Below are positions 18,448-28,934 of a stretch of DNA of 64,000 nucleotides, piece by piece (the first letter of the stretch is position 1; each line of letters opens with the position of its first letter). Location of the stretch: assembly GCA_025370845.1 (NCBI GenBank), contig JAMXFF010000010.1, forward strand, positions 56,176-120,175, given 5' to 3'. Position numbers and translations under genes: made by a program. A model generated the notes under the pieces. The model was not told where the DNA came from, ran no database searches, and saw only the letters and a list, made by a program, of their open reading frames with translations. This stretch comes from Laspinema palackyanum D2a (GTDB taxonomy: Bacteria; Cyanobacteriota; Cyanobacteriia; Cyanobacteriales; Laspinemataceae).

Positions 18448-20958
18448 TTACCCATCCGGTATCAAAAAATAGCGCGAGTATCCAACTTTCTCTATTGCTT
18501 TGCGGACTTTCTCAACTTGCTTGGGGGCTTCAATTTCGGTAAATAGTCGGATGGCCTCTTGAAAATTTGTCTCACTCTTCTCAGTCTCACCCATCTGTTG
18601 ATAAGTTAAGCCTAGCTGATAGTATGCCTCAGCGAGATCGCATTTTGCACCAATATTGTCGAGAATTTTTATAGCCTTTAAATGATAAGAAACGGCTTTC
18701 AAACAATCTCCTTTTCGATAAATTTCTGCTTTGACCTCTAAGATTTCACTGGTTAAAGAGGGATTGTTCATTTGGCGGTAAATTTTATCTACAGGTTCTA
18801 TGATATCCTCCGCTAGATTCAATTTTCCATGATGAGCATATAACTTGGCAAGCCAGCATCGGGCAAAACTTTCACTCAGTCTATCTTCCATTTTGCAGAA
18901 TAATAGTATAGAGTTCTTGCAGATTTGTATTGCTGCTTTTTTTCTTGGATCGATTTTGCTATAACAGAGAGATAAGTAAGCTAAAGCATCACCTTTCTCT
19001 CTATGGTTTTTGCCAGCATTGGCGATCTGGAAAGCTTGAATATGATATTTGAGAGCTAAATCCCCTTCCCCCTTATACAAATAGCTAAAGCCTATTATGT
19101 TTAAACATATCGCTTTAGCTTCACTTATTTTGAAATCATTACTTGCTAGGCTTTGCTGTAATTTATCAAGAATATTTAACGCTCGCTCAGAATAGGATAA
19201 TGCACATTTTAATTTTCCTAGCTTTTGATATGCTTCTGCTATATAGGACAGCGTTCTGCAATAGCGTCTTGAATTGGTGTCTAAGTGAGGTAGAGTTTGC
19301 TTAAAGTAATTAATGCTAGTTTTATACTCGGATATAAAATAAAAACATACGGCCACACCAGACACTCTATCAAGTTCCTGTTCTGGAGGAAGTTTACTCT
19401 GCATTTTTGTTAAATTTTCTAGTAGATAATGAGAACATCCCCAAAATCTTAAGTGATGCCTCAGAAACTTATAACTTCCTCCTAAATTAATTGGGATATC
19501 AAAAATTTCATAACACTGCTGCCAATCAGCATTATTATAGTAATGATGAAATGCCTCAAATACTTTAATGGCTTCACTTGGTGTTCTAATTTCCTGAGTT
19601 ATATTTAACCAATACTTAGCAGATTTTCGATTGGCTTCTTCCCAATCTTCGCCCGATCGCAGCCGTGCGATCGCCTCGGCGCGAATGACTGGATGTAGCC
19701 AGTATTCTCCCTTTTCGCACTCAATCAAAGCGCGATCGCGTAAGGCTCGAACAATGCGACGGGGGTTTTCTGGAGCATCCCACAGCAAACATAACAGCGC
19801 CTCAATGGGAACTCTGGGTACATCCTGATAGCGAAAGCATCCCATCCGGCAGAGGAGTCGATAGGCTTGGGGATTCTGCCCTTCCAGGCGTTTAAACTGA
19901 CGGGTGACTAAATCTTCTAATTCCCTTTCGCCTAATAAGTCCTTATCATTGTCTCGCCAATAGGCTGCCATATCCCCGCGATACTCCGGGTCTCGGATGG
20001 CACCCCAGAGGATTTCCATTGCTTTGGCATTGCCTCCGTAGGCATCGCGCATCTGTTCTAAAACCAGCGGATCGATCGCCATCTTGCGGCTGGCAAAATA
20101 CTGTTTCCATGCCTGTTTATCTAAACCTTGTAGGTGGAGTAGCTTGAAGAACTCGCTACTGAGGGCTGATTCGCACAATCGTTCGCGGCTGGTAATCAGC
20201 GTTACCGACTGTACCGTGGGGTCCGTCAACACCCGCAACAGTTCCACATACTGCCGATGCGGTTCGATAAATAGACCATTATCTAGGGCCGGTTCCAAGT
20301 TATCAATAAAAATTCCAATCCGATGGGTTTTCAAGTAGTCCTTCAACCGCCGCAAGCTGAGGCCAAATTCTCGTCCCGATTCTGCCTGCAAGTCGTTTGT
20401 GAACCAATCTTCAACTACGCTCTCCACCGGAGTAATGCCCTCGGTCTCCCTCGCCATCCGCAGTTCCAACACAAGCTCAAAGCCACGCGCCTTGAAAAAT
20501 TCCCGCGCTAACGTAGTTTTCCCAATCCCGCCACCGGCCCAAATCAGGACTGCTTTTGCGCCATTCCGGAGAAGTTCATCCAGTTCTGCTATAGCAGGTC
20601 CCCGGCCCAGAAACTCCCGGTTAAATGTCTCTGCTTCTTCCACACAATCCAGTTCGTCCGCTTCTGTGGGCAACTCTTCGGGGGGATTCACAACTGTGGG
20701 GGTGCTGTTTCCCCGGAGTTCGGGCTTATATTGGGTAACCAGGGCAAACAATTGAAGGCGTCTAGCAGATTTTGATGGGGCTTCGATGCCCATCTTATTG
20801 CAGATATCCTGAATATGTTTTCTGATAGTGGCGTCCTTTATGTCTCCCAGCGCCTTAGCAATTTCTTGATCAGATTTTTCAGCCATAAACAGCATCAAAA
20901 CCCGATTTTGCGCGGGCGTGAGGCTGGCGAAATTTTCGTCAAACTCGGCTTGGTTCAT
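18448..20958 (-). CDS. LuxR-type HTH / STAND NTPase / TPR regulatory protein
   Basis: An 836-aa protein in three parts. Residues 8-70 form a LuxR/FixJ-like helix-turn-helix (LTPAQNRVLMLFMAEKSDQEIAKAL). Residues about 115-470 are a STAND/NB-ARC-like NTPase with Walker A AGGGIGKTTL (141-150), Walker B IGIFIDNLEP (214-223) and a sensor strand SVTLITSRERL, followed by a winged-helix region. Residues about 520-830 are TPR-like repeats (AEAYYQLGLTYQQMGETEKSETNFQEAI). Proteins of this design sense a ligand through the repeats and switch the NTPase; outputs range from transcription to defence. It is divergent from the desaturase gene across 169 bp. Confidence 0.8.
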   Translation of the reverse strand: MNQAEFDENFASLTPAQNRVLMLFMAEKSDQEIAKALGDIKDATIRKHIQDICNKMGIEAPSKSARRLQLFALVTQYKPELRGNSTPTVVNPPEELPTEADELDCVEEAETFNREFLGRGPAIAELDELLRNGAKAVLIWAGGGIGKTTLAREFFKARGFELVLELRMARETEGITPVESVVEDWFTNDLQAESGREFGLSLRRLKDYLKTHRIGIFIDNLEPALDNGLFIEPHRQYVELLRVLTDPTVQSVTLITSRERLCESALSSEFFKLLHLQGLDKQAWKQYFASRKMAIDPLVLEQMRDAYGGNAKAMEILWGAIRDPEYRGDMAAYWRDNDKDLLGERELEDLVTRQFKRLEGQNPQAYRLLCRMGCFRYQDVPRVPIEALLCLLWDAPENPRRIVRALRDRALIECEKGEYWLHPVIRAEAIARLRSGEDWEEANRKSAKYWLNITQEIRTPSEAIKVFEAFHHYYNNADWQQCYEIFDIPINLGGSYKFLRHHLRFWGCSHYLLENLTKMQSKLPPEQELDRVSGVAVCFYFISEYKTSINYFKQTLPHLDTNSRRYCRTLSYIAEAYQKLGKLKCALSYSERALNILDKLQQSLASNDFKISEAKAICLNIIGFSYLYKGEGDLALKYHIQAFQIANAGKNHREKGDALAYLSLCYSKIDPRKKAAIQICKNSILLFCKMEDRLSESFARCWLAKLYAHHGKLNLAEDIIEPVDKIYRQMNNPSLTSEILEVKAEIYRKGDCLKAVSYHLKAIKILDNIGAKCDLAEAYYQLGLTYQQMGETEKSETNFQEAIRLFTEIEAPKQVEKVRKAIEKVGYSRYFLIPDG

Positions 20959-21127
20959 GCTTTTCCCCCCTTTCTATTGGCTCTACACAATTGTGTACTC
21001 CGATTATCCCCAAAACTGTCATAAAAAACACCACAACTGTGGTGGCAGTCTTGTAGAGGAAGGTTTCAAAATGAAAGTGCCCCAAGCAAAATCGGGGCAG
21101 CGACCAAAAAAATAAACTAGATCCATT

Positions 21128-21655
21128 ATGACCCATAAGCACCAAACCGCACAAGTGCGGGAAAAACTCGCTCGACTTGGATTGTTTTGGCCTAAACCCC
21201 TGTACCATTTACTCCAGGAAGGTATTACCTGGTTGACCGGCAAACCTTACTGGGGACAGCAAACGCTACTCAACCAGACGCCCTGGATCCACTTAGCCAC
21301 GGCTTGCTTATCTCTGTTCGGAGGCGCTGCGGTTGCTTGGGCGATCGCCACCTCATCCCCTGTTTTTTGGGTGTTGCTGCCAATCCCCTGGCTATTTGTC
21401 GTTGGCGCGGCGAGAAAGCTCCAGACCAACATTTCGCATCAGTGCGTGCACTTTAATTTTTCTCGAAATAAAATAGCCGATCGCATTTTTGGCGAACTCA
21501 TCTCCACCGTTTTGCTCTCGCAAGACTTTGGCGCATACCGCCGTGATCATATCGAGGATCACCACGGCAAGAATTTTGCTACCACGGAGGACCCAGACGC
21601 GGTTTTTTTACTTGAACTCGGATTCTCTCCCGGCATGAGGGATGACGACCCCTAA
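21128..21655 (+). pseudogene. Fatty acid desaturase-type protein, N-terminal half (split gene)
   Basis: A 175-aa reading frame with the first half of a membrane desaturase/hydroxylase: a hydrophobic hairpin (about 55-90), His box 1 (HQCVH) and His box 2 (HIEDHHGKNF). It ends with DDDP and a TAA where homologous proteins continue after the LGFSPGM segment. The missing half, with the third His box, is encoded in another frame from 21895. The two halves together would make one desaturase of about 400 aa, so the gene is interrupted. A functional two-piece protein is possible but unlikely. Confidence 0.7.
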
Positions 21656-21894
21656 CGTGCTAGTCGGACGACAATGGCGATCGCTCTTTTTGTGAGATTT
21701 TACTTAGTGATCGCCCCCAAAATTGGGATCCCCCCCTGCCCCCCTTGGAAAGGGGGGAGTGAAGAGATCCCTATCAGAGTTCTCGAAAAATGGTATCAGA
21801 CTACAACGGCGATCGCTCCTTTTGTGAGATTTTTACTTAGCGATCGCCCCCAAAATTCGCATCAAAACCCTTGTTTTTTATCACCATTGCAATC
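21656..21894. other. Inserted repeat segment splitting the desaturase gene
   Basis: This 239-bp stretch separates the two halves of the desaturase. It holds a direct repeat of about 55 bp (GTGAGATTTTACTTAG near 21691 and a close copy near 21823, each flanked by HIP1 sites) around a G/C-rich palindrome CCCCCCTTGGAAAGGGGGG. It resembles the interspersed repeats seen elsewhere and encodes no protein of its own. Confidence 0.6.
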
Positions 21895-22575
21895 ATGAAT
21901 ACCAAATTCTACTGGCGCAAATTACGCACAACGGCGATTTCTCCTTGCTTTCATGGCTTATTTCTCCGAAATCGGTTTCTGAGCAACTTTGTTACTTCGC
22001 CGCTGTATAGGAGGGCGATGGCTATCATTTGGGTATCCGTGGTAGTCGTAGTCGTCACCCTTACTCACACTTGGTTTGCTTTCCTTGTGGCTTGGGTCTT
22101 TCCGCTCACTATTTTGTATCAAATTTCGGCCCTCCTGCAATTTACCTCGGAACACCGCTGGTTAGTCGTTCCTGGGGTTGGCAAACCGGCGATCGCCCGC
22201 AAAAGTTTAGGGCGCTTCATGGGAGAAGCCCCACCAGATGCACCCTTCTCTGAACAGCCTCGGGAGTGGCTGCTGTGGCTCCTGCGAATGGTCGGATATC
22301 ATCTCCCCGCGCGAATTGCAGTGATTTCAGGTGAACTGCCGGAACATGACTGGCATCATCGCCACCCGAATCACAAAGATTGGGCCAATGGTGTATATCA
22401 CCGGCAACGGGATATAGAAGCCGGTTGCCCTAATTGGCCCGAAGAATACACCGAAGTTTGGGGCTTATTTAACGCCGTTGACTGTGTATTTGAAGGGCTG
22501 AGTCAAATGCCTCGGGCAGCAGAAGAACCCAAAGCAATTGACATGAATGCGATCGCCCCTGCGAACCGGATTTAA
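21895..22575 (+). pseudogene. Fatty acid desaturase-type protein, C-terminal half (split gene)
   Basis: This frame continues the desaturase after the insert: KFYWRKLRTT, SNFVTSPLYRRAM, a long membrane hairpin (IIWVSVVVVVVTLTHTWFAF) and the third His box (ELPEHDWHHRHPNH). Without the HxxxH and HxxHH boxes of the first half it cannot bind the di-iron centre. The frame is open from 21871, but homology-like sequence begins near the ATG at 21895. It is followed after 86 bp by an NfeD-like gene. Confidence 0.7.
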
Positions 22576-22661
22576 CCCCTGATTTTTCACCCTCCTGGGA
22601 GCCTGGATTCAATCCTCTCCCAGGTTTCTCAAACCCCTATTCATAGATTTGGAGAGAAGCC

Positions 22662-22886
22662 GTGACTCGTTTATTTTCACCGCCCAAAGTAGAGATGTTC
22701 TCCCACCCCGTAACTGGAAGGGTCGAAGAGGCGATCGCCCCCAATTTTCCCGGAAGAATTTACTGCATGGCCTCCTATTGGCCTGCCAAATTCTATCAAC
22801 CCCACTGCACTAATTCCCTTGCCCCTGGTCAACCCTGCAAGGTTGTAGGCATCGAAGGCATTACCCTCCTCGTAGTGCCTTTATAA
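22662..22886 (+). CDS. NfeD-like OB-fold small protein
   Basis: A 74-aa protein that fits the soluble OB-fold domain of NfeD-family proteins: GRVEEAIAPNFPGRIYC, then ASYWPAKFY and CKVVGIEGITLLVVPL at the end. It begins with GTG at 22662, preceded by GGAGAG. It lacks the membrane segments of full NfeD, as in other short cyanobacterial versions. Function unknown; NfeD proteins usually associate with membrane band-7 proteins, none of which is nearby. Confidence 0.65.
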   Translation: MTRLFSPPKVEMFSHPVTGRVEEAIAPNFPGRIYCMASYWPAKFYQPHCTNSLAPGQPCKVVGIEGITLLVVPL

Positions 22887-22910
22887 ATCCATCAACACAT
22901 AGATTTTTTG

Positions 22911-22965
22911 CACAATTCTCTTAAGCCCCCCTTGAGAAGGGGGGTTGGGGGGATCAATCCGAAAT
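22911..22965. repeat. Interspersed G/C palindrome (AAGCCCCCCTTGAGAAGGGG family)
   Basis: The palindromic core CCCCCCTTGAGAAGGGGGG is followed by TTGGGGGGAT. The same element is near 33853-33886, and another copy at 58302-58520 is split by a MITE. It is a common cyanobacterial interspersed repeat, here between two small genes. Confidence 0.7.
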
Positions 22966-23012
22966 TTTGCAACAAGTCTAATAATCACCCAAACAAATCA
23001 AGGAGAAAATTC

Positions 23013-23444
23013 ATGTACGCTGATAACCAGTCTAAATTTATTGCCGTCCTCAATCCCAAAATCGAAACCTCTAAATTGATGAATGGCTTAGGTCATATCA
23101 CCGCCGGAATTGTCGCAAAATGTCAGCAAATAGACGAGTTGCAATTTTTGAACTACGAGTTTGCTGCAAATTGGGCTTCACCTGCTGCGATCGGGCTTTA
23201 TCCGTTCATTATTTTATCCGCCAAAAACAACAATCAACTCAAAACCTTGCATCAAGCAGCCAATGAAGCGAATATCCTTCATAATGCTTTTACCGATAGT
23301 ATGCTGGGTGCATCTGCTGCCGAGCAAATGCAAAACACCAAAAATGCTAATCCCGATGACTTAATCTATTTCGGCATTGTCCTCTTTGGCACCGCTGACG
23401 AACTCACACCTTTAACTCGCAAATTTTCCCTGTTTAAAGGGTAG
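23013..23444 (+). CDS. DUF2000 family protein
   Basis: A 143-aa protein matching DUF2000, a family with a fold like archaeal peptidyl-tRNA hydrolase 2: KFIAVLNPKIETSKLMNGLGHITAGIVA at the start, a middle YPFIILSAKNNNQLKTLHQAA, and the ending DLIYFGIVLFGTADELTPLTRKFSLFK. The frame is open from 22908, but the upstream part translates a repeat; the ATG at 23013 has AAGGAGA eight bases before it. Biochemical role unknown. Confidence 0.8.
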   Translation: MYADNQSKFIAVLNPKIETSKLMNGLGHITAGIVAKCQQIDELQFLNYEFAANWASPAAIGLYPFIILSAKNNNQLKTLHQAANEANILHNAFTDSMLGASAAEQMQNTKNANPDDLIYFGIVLFGTADELTPLTRKFSLFKG

Positions 23445-23452
23445 ATTGTAAA

Positions 23453-23479
23453 TAAGGACACGGCACTGCCGTGTCCTTA
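23453..23479. terminator. Palindromic hairpin after the DUF2000 gene
   Basis: TAAGGACACGGCA and its exact reverse complement are separated by one base, a 13-bp perfect inverted repeat starting 9 bp past the stop. There is no long T-run, so it may be a processing or weak termination site. Confidence 0.5.
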
Positions 23480-23569
23480 GATTTCACTCAATACCCGTCA
23501 TTTTTGTGTCAATCAAGCAAAGAAGAATGTAGGGATTTTAGGGGGCGATCGCGTCTCAATTGGTACAAT

Positions 23570-23854
23570 TTAATAGACTTCATCATGGGAACCTAAGCTC
23601 ACCAAGAAAATTTCTTCGAGTTCAGTCTCTGGATTAATGACAAACCTAAAAATAATCCGATGACTATAATCGATAGAACAGGCCCAAAATCCCTCTAAAT
23701 CACCTTTTAACTTATGGGTTCTCAGACTTGGATAAAACGGTTCGGTTGAGAGTTGCTCTAAGGTTTGCTGAATTTGAGTCTTCAGTTGAGGATTGCGACG
23801 AATTAACCGTTTAAACCCTCTTACAAAACTGGGAGTCCAGACTAAATTTCTCAT
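23570..23854 (-). CDS. RelE/ParE superfamily (YafQ-like) toxin
   Basis: A 94-aa protein of the RelE/ParE fold: VWTPSFVRGFKRLIRRNPQLKTQIQQTLEQL, then a core HKLKGDLEGFWACSIDYSHRIIFRFV and the terminal strand EIFLVSLGSHDEVY. Members of this fold usually cleave mRNA on the ribosome or inhibit gyrase; the GSHDEVY ending is typical of the YafQ/mRNA-interferase branch. Its start overlaps the upstream antitoxin stop by 4 bp (ATGA). Confidence 0.85.
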   Translation of the reverse strand: MRNLVWTPSFVRGFKRLIRRNPQLKTQIQQTLEQLSTEPFYPSLRTHKLKGDLEGFWACSIDYSHRIIFRFVINPETELEEIFLVSLGSHDEVY

Positions 23855-24075
23855 TCTTCCAATTCTGCAAACAAATCCGCCACTGAACCTCGGTGAAAGT
23901 TTCCCGCTTCATATTCTTGTTGCGATCGCCCGACTTCCTGTAACAGTTCATCCCGGCGCTGTTGCCGGAGTCGCTGTTGGATAAGCTCCACCAATATCGC
24001 TTGGTCATCGATGGAAAGGGCCTCTACAACTTCAATGGCTTTTTGAAACTTGGATGTCTCTTCTATATTGTTCAT
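23851..24075 (-). CDS. Antitoxin partner of the RelE-type toxin
   Basis: A 74-aa acidic, helical protein (ALSIDDQAILVELIQQRLRQQRRDELLQEV) of the kind usually found before RelE-type toxins in cyanobacteria. I chose the ATG at 24075 over the TTG just before it. The overlap with the toxin gene suggests coupling; it should bind and neutralise the toxin and repress its own promoter. Confidence 0.8.
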   Translation of the reverse strand: MNNIEETSKFQKAIEVVEALSIDDQAILVELIQQRLRQQRRDELLQEVGRSQQEYEAGNFHRGSVADLFAELEE

Positions 24076-24422
24076 CAAGGGATTTAAGTAAACAAAATAT
24101 CATTTTATGATAACTTAAAAGGCCGGTTTTGTCAACAAATCAAGGGATAAAACCCTAAGTGGTAATTCCCAGGAATTTGCGATTCCAGTCACCCCGAGAT
24201 AAGCAGAATTAGGGGAGTTTAGGAGGTGATCGCCACCAAAAACTCAATCATCTTCCCCTTCATTGAGGTAGATGCAGGCTGTTGTAGGTGCGCCAGAGGA
24301 ACAGGTTAGGGCTTTGATTCCTCTGCGATCGCCCTGACGCACCCTAAAATTACGACTAGGAGTGCGAGCATCTTGCTCGCTATAGTCAATAGCGAGCAAG
24401 ATGCTCGCACTCCTCTATAAAA
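24076..24422. other. Intergenic region with a perfect 24-bp hairpin
   Basis: No gene is seen. At 24358-24414 two 24-base arms (GGAGTGCGAGCATCTTGCTC within each arm) are exact reverse complements around a 9-base loop ATAGTCAAT. The hairpin starts 8 bp beyond the yebC stop and could terminate it. A diverged single arm (GCGAGCAAGATGCTTGCTC) is at about 42110, so this is also a repeat family. Confidence 0.75.
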
Positions 24423-25193
24423 TTACACCACGCTCATTTCTACCAACTCATTGGCCATGTCAAAATTGGCAGTGACATTTTGGACATCATCCAAATCATC
24501 CAAGGCATCCATCATTTTCAGGAGCGATCGCGCTTGGTCCGGGTCCGTTACTTCCACATTATTGTTAGCAATCCAGCGCAATTCTGCATTGACAATCTTA
24601 TATCCCCGTTCTTTTAAGGTTTGGTTGAGGGTTTCCAAATTAGTGGCTTCCGTAAACACTTCATAGCCCGATGTATCTTCATCCAGTTCTGTAGGTTCAT
24701 AAAACTCGGCACCCCCTTCTACCGATGCCTCCAAGAGTTCATCTTCGTCTATCTCCCCTTGCAGCGTCACCACGCCTTTGAGTTCAAACATCCAACTCAC
24801 GCATCCTGTCTCACCTAAGTTGCCGCCATTCTTACTAAAAGCGGCCCTCAAATCCGCAGCGGTGCGATTGCGGTTATCCGTCAGCGCTTCCACAATCACC
24901 GCCACGCCACCGGGCCCATATCCCTCATAGCGGATGGCTTCGTAGTTGTTGCTGGCATCATCCCAGGTTCCGGCACCCTTGGCGATCGCCCGTTGGATGT
25001 TCTCATTGGGAATCCCTGCCGCCTTTGCCTTATCCACTGCCGTGCGTAACTGAAAGTTGCCATCCGGATCTGGAACGCCACTGCGCGCCGCAACGATAAT
25101 CTCCCGCGAGATTTTCGTGAAGGTTTTCCCTTTCACCGCATCCACTCTAGCTTTCTGCCGTTTAATATTCGCCCATTTACTATGTCCAGCCAT
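24423..25193 (-). CDS. YebC/PmpR/TACO1 family regulator
   Basis: A 256-aa protein with the full family signature: AGHSKWANIKRQKARVDAVKGK at the N-terminus, IPNENIQRAIAKGAG, YEGYGPGGVAVIVEALTDNRNRT, and the acidic C-terminal domain. The family acts as a DNA-binding regulator in some bacteria and, in more recent work on relatives, helps ribosomes through difficult sequences. Length and motifs are intact. Confidence 0.95.
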   Translation of the reverse strand: MAGHSKWANIKRQKARVDAVKGKTFTKISREIIVAARSGVPDPDGNFQLRTAVDKAKAAGIPNENIQRAIAKGAGTWDDASNNYEAIRYEGYGPGGVAVIVEALTDNRNRTAADLRAAFSKNGGNLGETGCVSWMFELKGVVTLQGEIDEDELLEASVEGGAEFYEPTELDEDTSGYEVFTEATNLETLNQTLKERGYKIVNAELRWIANNNVEVTDPDQARSLLKMMDALDDLDDVQNVTANFDMANELVEMSVV

Positions 25194-25367
25194 ACCGTTA
25201 ATTTCTGCTTGATGTACTCTACAGCTTTAGCATAAAATTATAGAGACATGGCGGGCAGAATGGGTCTATGGGAAGGGTCCTTCAGGGCGATCACCTGCCG
25301 GTAGTTTGGGGGTACATGGGGCTTTGCTGGGTACGGAAAAGGAGATCGCTTCCTGTATTTCCAAAAC

Positions 25368-25592
25368 TCATAATCCCAATTCTTCTCGCAATTCTTCAGG
25401 AGAATAGGCAAAAACGGGAACTTGATATTTTCCTAAAATTTCCATAAAACTTCGTTTGGAATATCCCGCTAATTGTGCCGCTTGTCCCAGGGAGACTTTG
25501 CTCACTTCATAAAGTTTGATGGCTAAAAAAAGTTTAGCTTCGTCCTCAGACAAGCCCGGGGGTAAATTAACTTTGAGTTCGCTTACATTCAT
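25368..25592 (-). CDS. UPF0175 family small protein
   Basis: A 74-aa UPF0175 member: LPPGLSEDEAKLFLAIKLYEVSKVSLGQAAQLAGYSKRSFMEIL contains a predicted helix-turn-helix, followed by YQVPVFAYSPEELREELG, the typical family ending. Members are often antitoxin-like; no toxin gene lies beside it, so it may be an orphan or a regulator. Confidence 0.8.
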   Translation of the reverse strand: MNVSELKVNLPPGLSEDEAKLFLAIKLYEVSKVSLGQAAQLAGYSKRSFMEILGKYQVPVFAYSPEELREELGL

Positions 25593-25749
25593 CAGGGTTG
25601 ACCCTATCCCTACTATTTATAGAATTGCTAACTCTATTATAAGTCTATGAGATCGCCCTTGGTGGGGTATCCTACATTGTCGGCAGGGTTACTGGTGGAT
25701 CGCTTTGGGCGATCGCGTCTTGGTTTGGACCTATGATCCAGTCGAAATC

Positions 25750-27099
<1,350 letters not shown>

Positions 27100-27165
27100 T
27101 TAATCTTCTCTCAATTTAATCTTTAATATGGTAAAGTCCAGGTACTCTCTGGTTTGTCTCATCCC

Positions 27166-27549
27166 TTACCGGGTAAACAAATTGGGAAACAAATATCTAA
27201 ACCCGAGGAGGAACAAGAAACCACCATAGAGTTTTTTCATGAATTCACTACTGATAAAGGGTTGGTTGGCAAATAATGCCCCAAAATAATTGCCAATGAT
27301 TAAACCCAAGGCAATGACTGCGGCATATTTAAGGTTTAAATTGCCGTTTTTATAATAAACCATTGCACCTAATAATCCAATCGGTAAAATTTGAGCAGCA
27401 ATCGAGGTTCCTGTTGCCAATCGGTGGTCTAATGACAACAACAGAACCATTGCGGGGACCATAATAGCACCCCCACCAATGCCAAACATTCCACCGGCGA
27501 CACCGGCAACTAATCCAATCACAAGCAGTTGAATTAACAGGGTAGACAT
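27166..27549 (-). CDS. TauE/SafE family half-size membrane transporter
   Basis: A 127-aa protein equal to one half of a TauE/SafE transporter: about four membrane helices and the glycine-rich family motif VAGGMFGIGGGAIMVPAMVLLL. The adjacent upstream gene is a 266-aa full-length member, so the two may work together or the small one may dimerise. The family moves sulfite, organosulfonates or other small anions. Confidence 0.8.
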   Translation of the reverse strand: MSTLLIQLLVIGLVAGVAGGMFGIGGGAIMVPAMVLLLSLDHRLATGTSIAAQILPIGLLGAMVYYKNGNLNLKYAAVIALGLIIGNYFGALFANQPFISSEFMKKLYGGFLFLLGFRYLFPNLFTR

Positions 27550-27629
27550 GGCAATTTATCTAATCAGGTTGGGGTTAGATTATCTTGATTGGGGGACAAT
27601 CGTCAATAGCTAAAAATGAGTCCGGGGAT

Positions 27630-28430
27630 TTATATGATTCCTTTGACCAATCCTTGGCGCATCATGTACAAAGATAAGACAAAGAGGATGAGGCGGAACA
27701 GGGTATTAATTAAGGTGGCGCTGAGGTGAGGGAGGAGGCGGGTTCCCAGTTGCACCCCGAGGATGCCACCGCAACCGATGCATAAACCGGGAATCCACAA
27801 GACATTGCCATTCCAGGCATATTGCACTAAACCGGAAGCGGCGATCGCCGTGACTGCGGCGAGGGTTGTCGGGACTGCCGAGGCGATAGATTCTCCCAGG
27901 AGTAAGACTTGTAAGGGAACCATGACAATGCCACCGCCAATCCCAAATAATCCGGCGATCGCCCCCCCGAGGCCCCCAATTTTGGCAAACTCCCACCGGG
28001 AACCCGTCTGATTTTGGCGAGTTCCCTCCTCCGAGTCTGAGTCGAGTAAAAGGGCAAAAGTTTCTGTATCAATCAAGGTTTTTCTTAATCCCAGTAAATA
28101 AATAGCCGCTAATAATAACAGTGAAAAAGAAATAGCCAACCAACTATCGGGAAGATGACGAGCCAGCCAAGCTCCAACTTGGACCGCAGGAACCCCAAAC
28201 AGAGCCATTTGCAACGCATTTTGCCAGTTTAATTGCTTAGTCGAACTGTATCGAATCGTGCCAGACAATGCGGTTAAAAATACCCCGATTAAACTGGTGG
28301 CAGCGGCAGTCACTACCGGAAATCCCCAGAGGTTTAAGACGGGGACAATCAAAATTCCCCCGCCTAATCCAAACAATCCCGCCAGCAATCCGGTACAAAT
28401 TCCCAAACCGAACAGTATCGCTAAACTCAT
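27630..28430 (-). CDS. TauE/SafE family membrane transporter
   Basis: A 266-aa membrane protein with the two internal repeats of TauE/SafE: GLLAGLFGLGGGILIVPVLNL near residue 14 and GAIAGLFGIGGGIVMVPLQVLL near 155. About eight membrane helices. The substrate is unknown; sulfur compounds are common for the family. It is transcribed toward the half-size paralogue, 80 bp away, probably as one operon. Confidence 0.85.
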   Translation of the reverse strand: MSLAILFGLGICTGLLAGLFGLGGGILIVPVLNLWGFPVVTAAATSLIGVFLTALSGTIRYSSTKQLNWQNALQMALFGVPAVQVGAWLARHLPDSWLAISFSLLLLAAIYLLGLRKTLIDTETFALLLDSDSEEGTRQNQTGSRWEFAKIGGLGGAIAGLFGIGGGIVMVPLQVLLLGESIASAVPTTLAAVTAIAASGLVQYAWNGNVLWIPGLCIGCGGILGVQLGTRLLPHLSATLINTLFRLILFVLSLYMMRQGLVKGII

Positions 28431-28523
28431 TTAAGAAACTCCTTAAAATGGCGTTTTATTCTGCCATTATAGAAGTCTACAACGATGGATTCACTCCGTG
28501 GGTAAGCGGGGATACGTTTAAAG

Positions 28524-28570
28524 AAAAATGCCTGTCATCCCTGCATTGGCATTGAATCCAGGCATTTTTT
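28524..28570. terminator. Terminator-like hairpin (copy A)
   Basis: AAAAATGCCTG and CAGGCATTTTT are exact complements around a 24-base loop, with A- and T-runs making it usable in both directions. It lies between the TauE gene (divergent side) and the duplicated Rpn tail. Confidence 0.65.
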
Positions 28571-28603
28571 ATCCAACTTTTAAACTGAACCGGATCCATC
28601 TAG

Positions 28604-28882
28604 TTATTCAGAGTCACGGTTAGTCAGTTGCTCAACTTGTTCTCGGGTTAATCCTGTGACAGTGAGGATTTGTTCCACGGACATTCCACTGAGGAGTAAA
28701 TTTCTGGCAATTTCGGCGATCGCTTCCTGGCGTCCTTCTTCTAGTCCTTCTTTGAAACCAATCTCGAACCCTTCTTTGAAACCAATCTCGAAACCTTCCT
28801 GGAAATCAATCTCGAAACTTTCCTGGAAACCAATCTCGAACCCTTCGGCAAAAATCTCTTGATAAATGGATGATTCACACAT
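28604..28882 (-). pseudogene. Duplicated C-terminal tail of an Rpn-type nuclease
   Basis: A 92-aa frame with only the C-terminal part of the neighbouring Rpn-type gene: SSIYQEIFAEG, a charged repeat FEIGFKEG in several versions, then EIARNLLLSGMSVEQILTVTGL and EQLTNRDSE. The tail at 29014-29208 has the same ends but a shorter GRQEGRQE repeat. There is no nuclease domain, so this is a gene fragment that may or may not be expressed. Confidence 0.7.
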
Positions 28883-28934
28883 AGCAATAATAGAAGTCTA
28901 CAACGATGGATTAACTCGGTTGATAAGTTTAAAT

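Larger units (their letters stand above)
28470..28890. repeat. Tandem-duplicated copy of the Rpn gene 3' end and its flank
   Basis: This segment repeats 28891-29212: both start TAGAAGTCTACAACGATGGA (28470 and 28891), contain the same terminator-like hairpin, the sequence AACTGAACCGGATCCA, and the coding tail of the Rpn gene. The copies are offset by 421 bp and clearly diverged, so the duplication is not recent. Confidence 0.8.
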
